Positions 1 to 11,500 of a DNA stretch of 64,000 bases are shown piece after piece. Made by a program: the position numbers and the translations under genes. Within the stretch, counting starts at the first letter, position 1. The number at the start of each line of letters is the position of its first letter. The notes below the pieces were generated by a model. That model saw nothing but the letters and a program-made list of their open reading frames with translations, did no database searches and had not been told where the DNA came from. The DNA comes from Caenorhabditis elegans (lineage: Eukaryota; Nematoda; Chromadorea; Rhabditida; Rhabditidae), in assembly GCF_000002985.6 (NCBI RefSeq), contig NC_003283.11, positions 8,494,001 through 8,558,000 on the forward strand, given 5' to 3'.

Positions 1-894
1 ATGAATTGTTTTTTGTTACAAATAATCACAGTTGTGCTGTATATCTACTAAACATTTCTGCTCTTGTAATTTAAAACTAGGACTAGAAAACCAGAGTAAA
101 CCGTGACTCCCCTTATTTTTTCGCATTTCCAATAAACTCTCAACTGATTTCAAAACCGAATCTAATAGTATTTCTAACATCTGACCGAATTTAGACGTTC
201 TTCGATAGAGCTTTTTGGAAATTCGGAAGATTGTGTCAAAATGAAATAACGACGTAACCTGTTAAAAACCAATAGTCAAGTATCAAAAGTAAATCTCGAG
301 AATCAAATCAATTAAACGACATGTTCCTCCTCTCTTCTTCTTCCTCGTTCTTTCCATCTAAATTCCATGCTATGTTATCCTTTTTCTATCAAATAATCTT
401 GTATTCCAATCTTTCCTCGTTCCATTCTCTCTTTCATTTATCATTGGTTTCTGTGAAGCTCTTCGATTCTTCCGACTCCCCGCGCATCAATTATTCGTTC
501 GGAATGTGTCCTCCAGATGGATTACGAAATGACGAATGAGCCGCTCGTAGTCGTCTAAGAAGTGAAAGGCAAAGAAGAAGAAGAACTTATTTTACTTATT
601 CTTTCCACTTTGTCATTTTCATTTTGTTTCGTTCACTATCCTTCATTCTCTGATCGAAACCGCCAAGATATATATGCCCAGCTGTGGTGACCTTTCTTTT
701 TCAAATTCACTTCGTATATATCACTCTCCGTTGATTTTGGTTTTTATTTCCGTTGTTAAAAGAACAAGATGTGGATTTTTTAGCTTCTACATCCTAAAAT
801 TTTTTTGAAAATGAAATGACACAGTATCTACGGTCTCTATCAGTTTTAAATATTTGAATTTCTCCTGATAACTCCAATTGTTGATTGCAGGTTA
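1..894. promoter_or_regulatory. 5' flank and probable promoter of pxn-1
   Basis: I see no coding exon here. The segment holds a pyrimidine-rich stretch around 323-440 and a TATA-like run near 667. It ends in a consensus 3' splice acceptor (TTGATTGCAG, ending at 890) only four bases before the pxn-1 start codon. That spacing is typical of a trans-splice acceptor for a spliced leader, or of a cis acceptor joining a non-coding first exon. The sequence alone cannot separate these two. Confidence 0.5.
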
Positions 895-3800
895 ATGAAC
901 TTATATCTCCTCCTACTTGTAATTGCCACGTCATCGTGGCAATTTGTGGCTGGATTGGAGTGTCCCGTGGAATGTACTTGTGATAAGAAGGGACTTGTAG
1001 TGGATTGCAGTAGTTCTGGTAAGCTTTATATATTGTCGAATTATGTTGATTACACCATTTATCTTGAATTCTTATTGTATTTAGACACTGTCACCGTGAC
1101 AGTTTTCCTACCGCGATGATTGTGTGTCCGAATTTTAAGTTTAAAGTTTGTTATACATAAATTAAGAATTATAGAGTAGGGATTGTTAGATAGATTGATC
1201 ATAAATATGTACATGGAAACCAACAGTACAATCGAAAAACGTACATATTGCATGACAAGTACACCAAAAAACTGTTTGGTCTTTGAAACCGGGCAGCCGG
1301 GGCCTCCTTAGCTCAGTTGGTAGAGCGTGAGACTTTTAATCTTAAGGTCAGGGGTTCGAGTCCCCTAGGTGGCTTGATTTTTTGCTCAAAAATTGTATAA
1401 TTTTATGAATGCTTGTTTAATTTGCACTTGAAGCATTTGTTACAGAAGAATATACTGCCTAACCCCAAAATTGCATTACCTATAAAACTGTATTAGTTGA
1501 ATATTTAATTGTTTCATTTTTCAGGCCTCACCAGGATTCCAAAAAATATTTCGCGGAATGTTCGTAGTTTGGTAATTAGGAACAACCGTATTCACAAACT
1601 GAAACGATCTGATTTGGAAGGATTTAATCAGCTTGAAACTCTTGTCCTTACTCATAATAAAATTAAAATAATTGAAGAGGTCAGTTGTTTTTAATTGAGA
1701 TTTAAGATTTTAGTTGGTTACATTTAATTTGGCCGATAGAAATTAAAATCATTTTCAGAATGTTCTTGATCACCTTCCAGAGCTGAAACGTCTTTCATTA
1801 GCTCATAATGAACTGGTTTATATTCCACCACTTTGCTCTGATTCTCGGCCACTAGCATCTCTGAATTTGAAACGAAACCACATTCAATTTATTGACGAGC
1901 AGGTGGGTCATTTGAATCGAAATTGATAAATTAGACATTTTTTAGGTTCTACGTTATTTCCCAGATCTTACACAACTCGATTTTTCACACAATAGAATAC
2001 AGTCGTTACGTACAAAACTTTTCGATAATCTTCCAGCTCTCTCACATGCACATTTACATTCAAATCCTTGGCATTGTGATTGCAGGTATGCAAAAAATTT
2101 CGGTGCCTCATGCTGGAATCGAACCAGCGACCTTCTGTTTACTAGACAGACGCTCTGCCACTGAGCCAATGAGGCGCGGCAGCAACGGATAGAAAACGTA
2201 AGAACGAAACACATGTTTTACAGGGCATCAAAAGTAAAAGCCTTGTTGCAAAAGGTGAAATGGGAGAAAAAAGTATACTGTACAAATCCCGTTGAGCTAC
2301 GTCATCAGGCACTAGATGAGGTCTGTATTAGATAAAAATAAAAATAAGAGTTTAATATTATGTTTTCCAGGTGGACGATTCTGCACTGACCTGTGCTAGA
2401 CCAGCAGAAGAGTCATGGACCGGCGAGGAGATAAAGCTGACATGTGCTAAAAATTCCAGCAGCAAGCTCGTTGTATGGATGTATGAGTGAGTATAACCTT
2501 TGGATCAATAATATTCAAGTTCATATAAAATCACTTTCAGAAATGTCGAGGTCGATTCATCTTCACTGGACGGTTATGAGATACATGATACAGTGATAAC
2601 TGTTCCTCGAAAAACCAATGTCAACTTTATGACATGTACATATGATTTTGATCATATTCCACATCACAGGTAAATTCGGAAGAAAAGGAGTGCGATACTG
2701 AAATTTTAAATATCATCTAGGCTTTCCTGAAATTCCTTATTTTTCATTATTAAGAACCGTTTTTTTAATAAAAATAACTTGATATTCCTTTTTTATTCCA
2801 GACGTCTCCGACAAAGCCAGCATCAAGGAAATGGTTCTCCTCAGTTCACATATAAACCACGGGATAATTCCTTCCGAGAGGGATCAGAAGTTAAAGTAAA
2901 CTGTGAAGTTATGGGAAATCCAAAACCTACAATAAATTGGTATCATAATGGAAAACGGTTCATTTCATCGAGAAAAAGGCAACTTGGTCTATCCAATAAT
3001 GTTCTTCGTATATATCCTTTCTTGGAAGAGGACTCTGGAAGGTATGTGAATATACTCTATCTTTTTTGAACGATTTATATTATTGCGGGAAGTAAAATTG
3101 TCCTATCCTAGTTTGACCCCTAAACTTTTTACAAGATATTCCTTTGAAAGAGCAAGTGTAGATTATATGTGTCAGTTTTGAGCTCTAGAAATGCGCGGGT
3201 TTTAAATTTTCATATCACAAAAGTTTTATAGTGCAACTTTTGTACAAAAACCAATTTTTTACCAAATAGAGAAACTACTACTCGTATATAATCTGAAATT
3301 CAGGTACACATGCGAAGCGGTGAACAGCGTTGGAAAAGTCAGACATGCGTTCTCGTTGGATCTCATAAGCAGTGTACCTCCAAATATTTACGAAGGACCA
3401 CAATCTGTTAGCCAGAATCTTGGAGGATCAGTAAGTTTTCAGTTTTTATTTATAATTAGAAAGTTTAAAATTTAGGTTGTATTCGTCTGCAAAGCCAATG
3501 GAAATCCAGTTCCCGATTACACTTGGTCATTTGATGGAAGTACAATTGGCCATATTAAAGGAAGATTTATGGTATCTGATGATGGAACAGAGCTTCGTAT
3601 ATCAAATATTGAAAAGAAGGATGAAGGATATTATTCTTGTATGGCTGGAAATCCAGTTGGAGCAATGAGTGCTGATGCGAAACTTACTGTAATTGGAGGT
3701 GAAACTAGGAAGGCTGCGGCTCCACAAATTGATGAAGAGCTTCTACGAGCAATTGCTCAAAAAGCAAGACAAAATGTTGAAAATGCTGTGGAGAAGACAA

Positions 3801-6800
3801 GAAAACAATTAACACAAGATAAAGTTACAAATACCAATGATTTGAAAAGACTTTTCCGCTTCTCTACTCCAAAGCAAGCTGTCGAATTGTCAAAAGCCCG
3901 GGAGATTTATGAAGAATCAGTTAGACTAGTTAGAGAACATGTTGAAAAAGGATTAATTCTGAATGTTGATGAGCTTCACCCAAAAAATGTTTCATATGAA
4001 TCAGTGCTTCATGTGACTCATGTTCAAGCTCTCATGGGCCTCAGTGGATGTCATACAGGACAATACAAGAATCCATGTACTGATACGTGTTTCCATCATA
4101 GATACAGGTAATATTAATAGACTATGAGTATTCTATCAAAATAATTGTGGGTCAAAGTAGTTGACAATGTTTGAATTTGAGTTCGAATTTAGAAAATTAA
4201 AGCAATAACCTACCATAAAGAGTAATTTGAAAACTTCTGGTTTAACCAAGAAATAAGAAACTTTCAGTTAATTTTTTTTGGAAAAATCCAGGCAAGATCT
4301 CACGAACGAAACTATATTATTTACAGATCATTCGATGGCCAATGTAATAATAAAAACAAACCAATGACTGGAGTTTCCCTAATGCCACTTCGACGTCTTT
4401 TGAAACCTGTATATGAGAATGGATTCAATACTCCAGTTGGTTGGGAAAAAGGACGACTCTATAATGGATATCCACTTCCAAATGTTCGAGAAGTTTCCAG
4501 ACAACTTGTTGCAACTGAAAATATAACTCCACACTCAAAACTTTCATCAATGGTTATGCAATGGGGACAGTTCGTAGATCATGATCTTACTCATACAGTG
4601 ACAGCTCTTTCGAGACATAGTTATGCTACGGGAGCTTTTTGTAATAGAACTTGTGAGAATTTGGATCCATGTTTCAATATTCCGTTATCACCAAATGATC
4701 CAAGAGTGAAGAGTGGAAGGTGAGAATGCTAAAATTTTAGAATCTAGTTCTCCAACTATAATCAGTTTTCAGTGCCAAGTATCCGTGCATTGAATTTGAA
4801 CGTAGTGCTGCAGTTTGTGGATCAGGAGAAACATCTCTTGTCTTCAATCGAGTTACCTACAGAGAACAGATGAATGCTGTAAGTTTATTTTACTTTTCAT
4901 GATCTTTTCTAATTTTTTGTTCATCACAGGAATCTTATACAATTTCCAGCTAACCTCATTCCTGGATGCATCAAATGTATACGGTAGCAATGAAGTTCAA
5001 GCTCAAGAACTTCGTGACACTTATAATAATAATGGGATGCTCCGATTTGATATCACTTCTGAAGCTGGAAAAGAGTACTTGCCATTTGAGAAAGATTCTA
5101 ATATGGATTGCCGTCGAAACTTTAGTGAAGAGAATCCGATTCGTTGTTTCTTGGCTGGAGATCTTAGAGCAAATGAGCAACTCGCACTTGCTGCAACTCA
5201 CACGATTTTCATTAGAGAACATAATAGAATTGCCAAAAAATTAAAATCGATGAATGGAAATTGGGATGGCGAGATTATTTATCATGAAACGAGAAAAATT
5301 GTTGGAGCTATGATGCAACACATTACCTACAAACATTGGATGCCAATTATTTTTGGAGGACAGGTAAGTTGTCGGATCCACGAGTGAAACACTTACATTG
5401 ATTAATTTTTACTTATAGGCGCAGATGAACAAGTTCGTAGGAACATATCAAGGATACGATCCGGATGTAGATGCATCCGTAACAAATGCTTTTGCTACTG
5501 CAGCTTTCAGGTACAAATTAAACAAGCATTCGCAAAATTTTACAATTTTTGAACAAAAGATCCAGCCACCTAGGGGACTCGAACCCCTGACCTTAAGATT
5601 AAAAGTCTCACGCTCTACCAACTGAGCTAAGGAGGCCCCGGCAGCCCGGTTTCAAAGACCAAACAGTTTTTTGGTACTTGTCATGCAATATGTACGTTTT
5701 TCAATTGTACTGTTGGTTTCCATGTACATGCATATTTATGATCAATCTATCTAACAATCTCTCTATCTCAAAAATTCCAAATGTACATAATTATAAATTT
5801 AAGATTCGGCCATACAATCATCAACCCATCTTTATTCCGTCTTGGAAATGATTTCATGCCAATTAAAGAAGGGCATATTGCTCTTCATAAAGCATTTTTC
5901 ACCCCTGAATTGGTTCTGACACAAGGAGGCGTTGACCCCCTTCTACGTGGATTATTCGCAAGTCCACTGAAACATCCGATGCCAACTCAACTACTAAATA
6001 TGGAGTTAATTGAGAAATTATTTATGAAAGGCCACGAGGTTGGTTTGATGATTGGAAAATCATCATTGAAATCTGAAATGATGAACATTTTAAACCGGAA
6101 ATGAATGAAATTTCAGGTATCATTGGATTTGGCAGTCATGAATATTCAAAGATCCAGAGATCACGGATTACCGAGGTTTGAACGGAAATTGAATTGGACT
6201 TTCAGAACAATGAAAATTTAATTTTCAGTTACACAGAATATCGAAAATTCTGTAATCTTCCAGTTCCGGTTCAATGGGAAGATATGAAAGGATACATAAA
6301 AGATGACATGATTATTCAAAAACTTCGAGGATTATACGGTGTTCCACGTATGTTTCTGAAATTAGACAATTCTATTTTAATAATTTTTCTTAAAAATCTG
6401 GTATCTCACTGTCGTATTACAAATATCTCTTCAATTGCGCTTTCCTAACCCTACAAGTGGGCGGAGTCATCGGTCACACAAGAGACAATGGTTGGCGAAA
6501 CCCGACTCATGTCGGCCACTCAGATGACGACCCTTTTATAAGCGACTGCAAACACACTTAGCGACGACGCTTTGGCGAGCGCAATGAATGTTTAACCATC
6601 TTTCGGCTGAATCCATGATGCCAATTTTCAAAATACTGAGCGCATGAAATGAAAATTTTGACTAATTTCATAAGTTTTGCACATTCAGAAAACATTGACT
6701 TGTGGGTCGGAGGAATTGTCGAGGAGAAGTTGGAGAATGGGTTGTTCGGTCCCACTTTTGCATGTATTATTGGCGAACAATTCAGGAAAATTAGAGATGG

Positions 6801-8160
6801 AGATCGGTTCTGGTGGGTGGATGACGATGGAAATTATAAGCCTGAAAAAGACGTGTGGGAAATCTGAAATTAAAATTTTCAGGTATGAAAAGGATGGAGT
6901 TTTCACACCAGAACAGCTGCGGGAGATCAAAAAGATCACACTGGCAAGACTTTTCTGTGATAACGGGGACAACATTGATCGAATCCAGGTGAACATTTAG
7001 AACGGAACATGAATCTGAAACTATCTGTAAACTTTGTAGAAGGACGTATTCATGTACCCAGGAATGGACAAGGAGAACTATGGAACATGTCAAGAAACGG
7101 AAATGATGAACTTGAGAGCATGGAGCAAATGCTGTGATAATGTGTGTCCGACAATGCTAGATAGAATTCTTCGAAGGTAATTACAGTTGCTTCAGATTTC
7201 TAGAAAAACTGAAAAATAATAAGAATGTGTAGGTGTGTAATTATGAAAAATTATGCACCAGAAACTGAAATTTCGGGGTACTGGAAAAATGGCGTCATTT
7301 GAAATTATCTTGGTATATAACTTATGAAGTAAATAAGTAAACATATCGTATTGGACATTTCCCAAATTAGTTTCAAGATTATTTTCTAGTGTTTCAAATA
7401 TTATGCATTAACCCATTTTTGTCACTGAGCCCGATGTTTTCGAAAAAAACTCTATAATTCAATAACTGAGACCTCACTTAAAAACCCGAGTAATTCAATT
7501 TTTAGGTTTTATTTGGATTTAGAGTTAGGTCAGGTGTAAACAATTAATGTTGACGTCAAATTGTTTATGAATATACTCTCTCATTGAATTGTAATCCCGG
7601 AACAAAATACCAGACAAGAACATAATAAGGTTTTAATCTGATAAGAGCAGTATGGCTTTCATTAGGTTTAGATTTTAATATTCATAGTAAAAGTTATTTG
7701 AAGGATATTAGACCTGGCATGCATGCCTACGATCTATTTTACCTCTGTGATTTGATGTGAACGTAGTACATATTTTCTGATTTGTTCTTCTTGAATTTTA
7801 TTTATTTTGTTGAAAGTTCAATTTGAACAGATAAGAAAAAGTACACGAGGCAGGCGTAGTTTCAATATTCTTCAATTTGGAGTGTTTCAAATTCGCACAC
7901 TGCATAACCTTTAACTTAAAAAAAAACCAAATTTCCAATATTCAGCCGACATCGTGGATCCCGTCTCCACGGATGTAATCAGAACGGGATTTGGAGGCCT
8001 GAAGGTGCTAAGTGGATTCCACAAAATGAAATATGTACTGAATGTGTTTGCCAGGTGAGTTTTCAAATTTTAATCAGTGTAAAAATTATTTGTTTTCCAG
8101 GGAAGCCGTGTTTGGTGTTCGACAAAAGAAGATTGTTCGGACAATCGAAGCCCATTTTAA
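895..8160 (+). CDS. pxn-1: Peroxidasin homolog PXN-1, 22 coding exons
   Basis: Joined exons are 895-1018, 1525-1679, 1759-1902, 1946-2085, 2224-2320, 2371-2486, 2541-2669, 2802-3041, 3304-3430, 3476-4107, 4327-4719, 4773-4878, 4950-5363, 5419-5510, 5804-6038, 6117-6175, 6229-6347, 6689-6812, 6883-6988, 7040-7176, 7946-8054 and 8101-8160. They give 1285 aa, the length I recall for PXN-1. Order: signal peptide; leucine-rich repeats with N- and C-terminal cysteine caps (to about 235); immunoglobulin domains (about 250-500); heme peroxidase (about 620-1170); cysteine-rich VWC module at the C-terminus. Peroxidase residues are visible: distal heme site [11 protein letters not shown] (His near 720), catalytic Arg in REHNRIA, proximal His in RFGHT (near 973). 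Peroxidasins are secreted matrix enzymes that form sulfilimine cross-links in collagen IV; in C. elegans the family acts in basement membrane and axon biology. Three tRNA genes lie in its introns. Confidence 0.95.
1180..1425 (+). repeat. Inverted repeat arm 1 (contains tRNA-Lys)
   Basis: This stretch of pxn-1 intron 1 is the reverse complement of 5511-5760, with few differences: a 4-base GCAT indel near 1209, a 2-base indel near 1262 and scattered substitutions, denser at the edges. The tRNA in the middle is identical in both arms, and homology extends well past it on each side. The unit is therefore a duplicated segment, not two independent tRNA insertions. Confidence 0.9.
1302..1374 (+). 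tRNA. tRNA-Lys (anticodon TTT), sense copy in pxn-1 intron 1
   Basis: A 73-nt cloverleaf. The D stem is GCTC/GAGC, the anticodon stem TGAGA/TCTTA closes loop CTTTTAA (anticodon TTT), and the T stem is AGGGG/CCCCT. The A box (TAGCTCAGTTGG) and B box (GGTTCGAGTCC) are intact, and a T6 run just downstream could terminate Pol III. The fourth acceptor pair is T:T, which is unusual. The gene lies in the sense orientation in pxn-1 intron 1 and is identical to the copy at 5564-5636. Confidence 0.85.
2104..2175 (-). tRNA. tRNA-Thr (anticodon AGT), antisense in a pxn-1 intron
   Basis: On the minus strand, acceptor GCCTCAT pairs perfectly with ATGAGGC. The anticodon stem TCTGT/ACAGA closes loop CTAGTAA (anticodon AGT, threonine). 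The T stem is GCTGG/CCAGC with B box GGTTCGATTCC, and the discriminator is A. A T6 run follows the 3' end as a Pol III terminator. The gene sits in the 138-bp intron 2086-2223 of pxn-1, opposite to its transcription. Confidence 0.95.
5511..5760 (-). repeat. Inverted repeat arm 2 (contains tRNA-Lys)
   Basis: The reverse complement matches arm 1 (1180-1425) over about 245 bp. The arm starts right at the 5' splice donor of the intron 5511-5803 and fills most of it. With arm 1 it brackets pxn-1 exons 2-14. Confidence 0.9.
5564..5636 (-). tRNA. tRNA-Lys (anticodon TTT), antisense copy in a pxn-1 intron
   Basis: The minus-strand sequence is identical over all 73 nt to the tRNA at 1302-1374, including the T:T mismatch at the fourth acceptor pair. 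The A and B boxes are intact, and a T4 run follows shortly after the 3' end. It lies opposite to pxn-1 transcription. Confidence 0.85.
6348..6688. other. Long pxn-1 intron with a compositionally different block
   Basis: This 341-bp intron carries a block at about 6450-6600 that is clearly richer in G+C than the other introns. It includes a small hairpin (CCGAC-TCAT-GTCGG, 6508-6521 region) and a TTTTATAAGC motif. I find no tRNA boxes and no open frame. It may be a repeat fragment or an unrecognised non-coding element. Confidence 0.3.
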
Positions 8161-8590
8161 TAATTTTTATTGGTTGTTTTCGTTTTCTTTTAAACTCTGT
8201 TGTTCAATTTGCTGCTTCTATTAAGTATCTCAATTCCTTCGCTGGTGCTTTCCAATTCCGTATTTTCATTATTAGCCTTGCGTTAAATTGCCATTTATTT
8301 TTCGATTATTGATTTGAAAAACTTTTCTAAACAGATGCACGACTAATAATGATAATACGGTATTATATTTCTAAAATATAAATATAAAATTCCAAAAGTT
8401 CTGAACAAATTTTTCCTTCAATAATCAAATTCTTAGAATCAAATTTTCCGATAGTTATTTTTCATTTTCAGATTCAAACATCAAACCGAAACTGAAAACG
8501 TCAAAAATATTTAGTAGAATGAAAACACGTAAATAAATAGAGTGATAATAATGGAGAGGGAAAAGATACAGAGACCGGCGAATTCGTTGT
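8161..8590. other. Convergent 3' intergenic region
   Basis: This is the 3' flank of pxn-1 (+) facing the 3' end of the small minus-strand gene. It is AT-rich, with an AATAAA-like motif near 8532 on the plus strand. I see no gene in it. Confidence 0.6.
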
Positions 8591-11500
8591 TCAATTCGAT
8601 TTGGTAGCCGTCTTTGCAGAGACCGTAGTCGATTTCAGTGTCTCCTTGAATTTACGAAGCTCGTCTTGGGTGCGGCTCCACGGGCGGATTGTGCACGTCT
8701 TTTTCTCACTTGCAATTGAACCATCAAGCTGTGGAAGTTTACATGTTGAAGAGAAGAGTGAAGCAGTTTCAGATCGAACCCTGTAAAATTGAATGATGAG
8801 GAAACAGTTAATCTCGAAATATCAAAATGTTTTTCAATTAAACATTTTGTAAAAACTGAAAACTTAAGTTCACACTCAAACTAAGTACCTGCAAAGTGGT
8901 AAAGGGCTTGTGGCTCTATCTGGCAGAACAGGTAAAACTAGATGACTTCCGCTTGATGACTTTTTCATATTATACGGATATAAATATATTGGAATTGCAG
9001 CGAATAGTAGAACTAAAACTCAAAATCTCAAGAAAAAAGTGGGCTGAAAGAAAGAGAGCAGGCGTGAAAAAAGAGAAAAATATTTCGAGCGCTCCAATGC
9101 ACCTGGCCATCTAGTTCCAGCTTCTTGTGCTCGCCGTCGTCACTCACAAATTACCATAGTGACTCCGCCTAGATTTCAATCAAAAGTCAAACAAACTCAC
9201 AATCTCGGATGACTTTTCCCATCGGAATTCATGATTTGTTGATAAAGTTTGAGTAAGAGAATATGACAATAGTGTCTAACACTTCGAATGATGTGAGAGC
9301 TACTCGATGAAAGTAGACGGAGCTTGTTGAGCTTCAGGGCTCGCGCGCAAAATTATGGGGTTGATTGAAATAATGGGGAGGAGAGAACAAGGGTGTGTGT
9401 GAACAGGAAATGGAAGAGAAATACACAGAATTCGGTGTGAAAAGTTTTGAATTATCTGAGCAATCAGAAGTCTGCTATGAACTTTAAATTGATCTTATAT
9501 GTTCAAACCACTTGTCCAAACACCTATAAAACAACAGCTGAAACGGAAATTGAAACACAAAAATAGTTATATCGATGGTTGATGTCCGAAGAATTTTCAC
9601 ATGCACAAAATTTGTTTCAGATTATCACATGGCTCATGTTTCACATCGACGTTTTTGCAGGGCTTCATGAAAACAAAAATCAACAATAAAAGGGAAAAAA
9701 GCGTAAGCCAGAACTGTTGAACACATCTAGTTTGATCAAAAGCCAAAAATATAATTATCCTAGTATCAACTAAATCAACTGACTTGAATAGTTTGAAAAC
9801 TTTTGCCACAACAAAGCCATTCCAAGTTTTGGGTTTTCTAATATTGAAACCTCAAAATTCTTAGAAACCTTCTGCAGTTTATGATGGATGTCTTCACATA
9901 GTCTTTGGCGCCAAACTTTTACAAAATTTGTGAATATCATAGAAATGAAGACTGAAACCTTTATCGGCAAGTTATGAATTATTTGCCGCCAAAATTGCAA
10001 GATATGGTATGGAAATGATATGTAGATATGGAAACCTTTGAAAATCAACTTTTAACGATAAGGGACGTTTAAATAGCACGCGTTCTTGCAAAAAGTAAAA
10101 TCCATTTTTTTAAACAATCAGAAGCTGAGCCAACACCTGTACTAGTGATTGACATAGTCTGTAAACCTATCGAATGAAAGAATAATAAGTTTGTACAACA
10201 TTACGTCCCTTTTACTTTGAAAGAATTTGAAGTTTTGTTATCATTCTGCAAAGTTTTGATGATGACGTTCAACGTCTAGTTTTGACTAATTAGTCTGCTG
10301 AATAAAAAACATGCAAAATAGTTTTTTCATGAACTTCCCAGTTCCGTATTTCTATGCAACAAAAACAACCTAATTATCAACCAACCTTCGCACATTCTCA
10401 TCAATCTTATTCTTCATGCTACTTCTCGGTCCACTGCTTCTAGCCCTCGGTATAAATCCATTTATAGCATCTGAAAATATCACTTTTTATCAGATGACAT
10501 CACTCCATGCATACCTTCAATACAAAATTCTCTGCATCTTTCTTCCTTGTTTGAACCCATAGTAAACGTTTGATTGAGCATTGATTTGTCTTGAGCAGCC
10601 AGTTTATTCTCAAATCTGTAATGAAAGTTTGTTGATCTTACAAATTATATGACAGATTTAAGTAACATTTACAAAAGTTGGCACTGAAATTCGTAATCTA
10701 TAATTAATAAAATACTGCACTGAAATGGCAAAAAACACCTGCTATTTGATTGAACATTTGGTGCTAACGAAAAATTACGGAAGTGAGACAAAGGAAACAA
10801 TTATATTTTCAAAATTAATATGGTTAGTACAAAAATACCATACATATAAACCCAAACTAATACTTTCGGGAATGCCCGTTACAAATTGAGCTTGCCTAAT
10901 TATATCAAAAGAACATAAATTGGTATTATTTTCTGTCAGGGGTTTTGATTGATGTTGACACTTTCTTTTTGGCAAGTGACGAATTAAAAAGTTTCAAAGA
11001 CCAACCAGCATACATATTAAGCTAGATCGGTAGAATATTCTCACATCAAGACCATACTTGAAACTTTTTTGTAGCAAAAAAGGCAATGAAAGCTGTGGGA
11101 ATTTGAATCTCACAAGAAAAGCGGAAATGATATTTGGATTTTCAACTGTCGAAAAGATAGATTTTCAAACTTCAGTTATTTATTTTTAAAAATCGAGAAA
11201 AACAATATCTAAGAGTTGTAAAACTGTTGTTCAAGCCAACGTTGTTATTTTTCCCGAAACTTTTCAATTTTTCAAATTTTCCCAAAAAGTCCCGTCCACA
11301 ATACGCGGTGAGCTTCTGTGAGAACCAAGCAAAACATAATTACGTTTCAATTTTCCCATAAACGCAGCTAACGACTTTTCCAATAAATATTTTAATCTAA
11401 ACCTTACTAGATTTACTTTACTTCTTCATATGTAAAACGTATGTTTATTATAAAAATTGGGATATTATAGTAGAATTAGTCACATTCCCTGTTGAACGTA

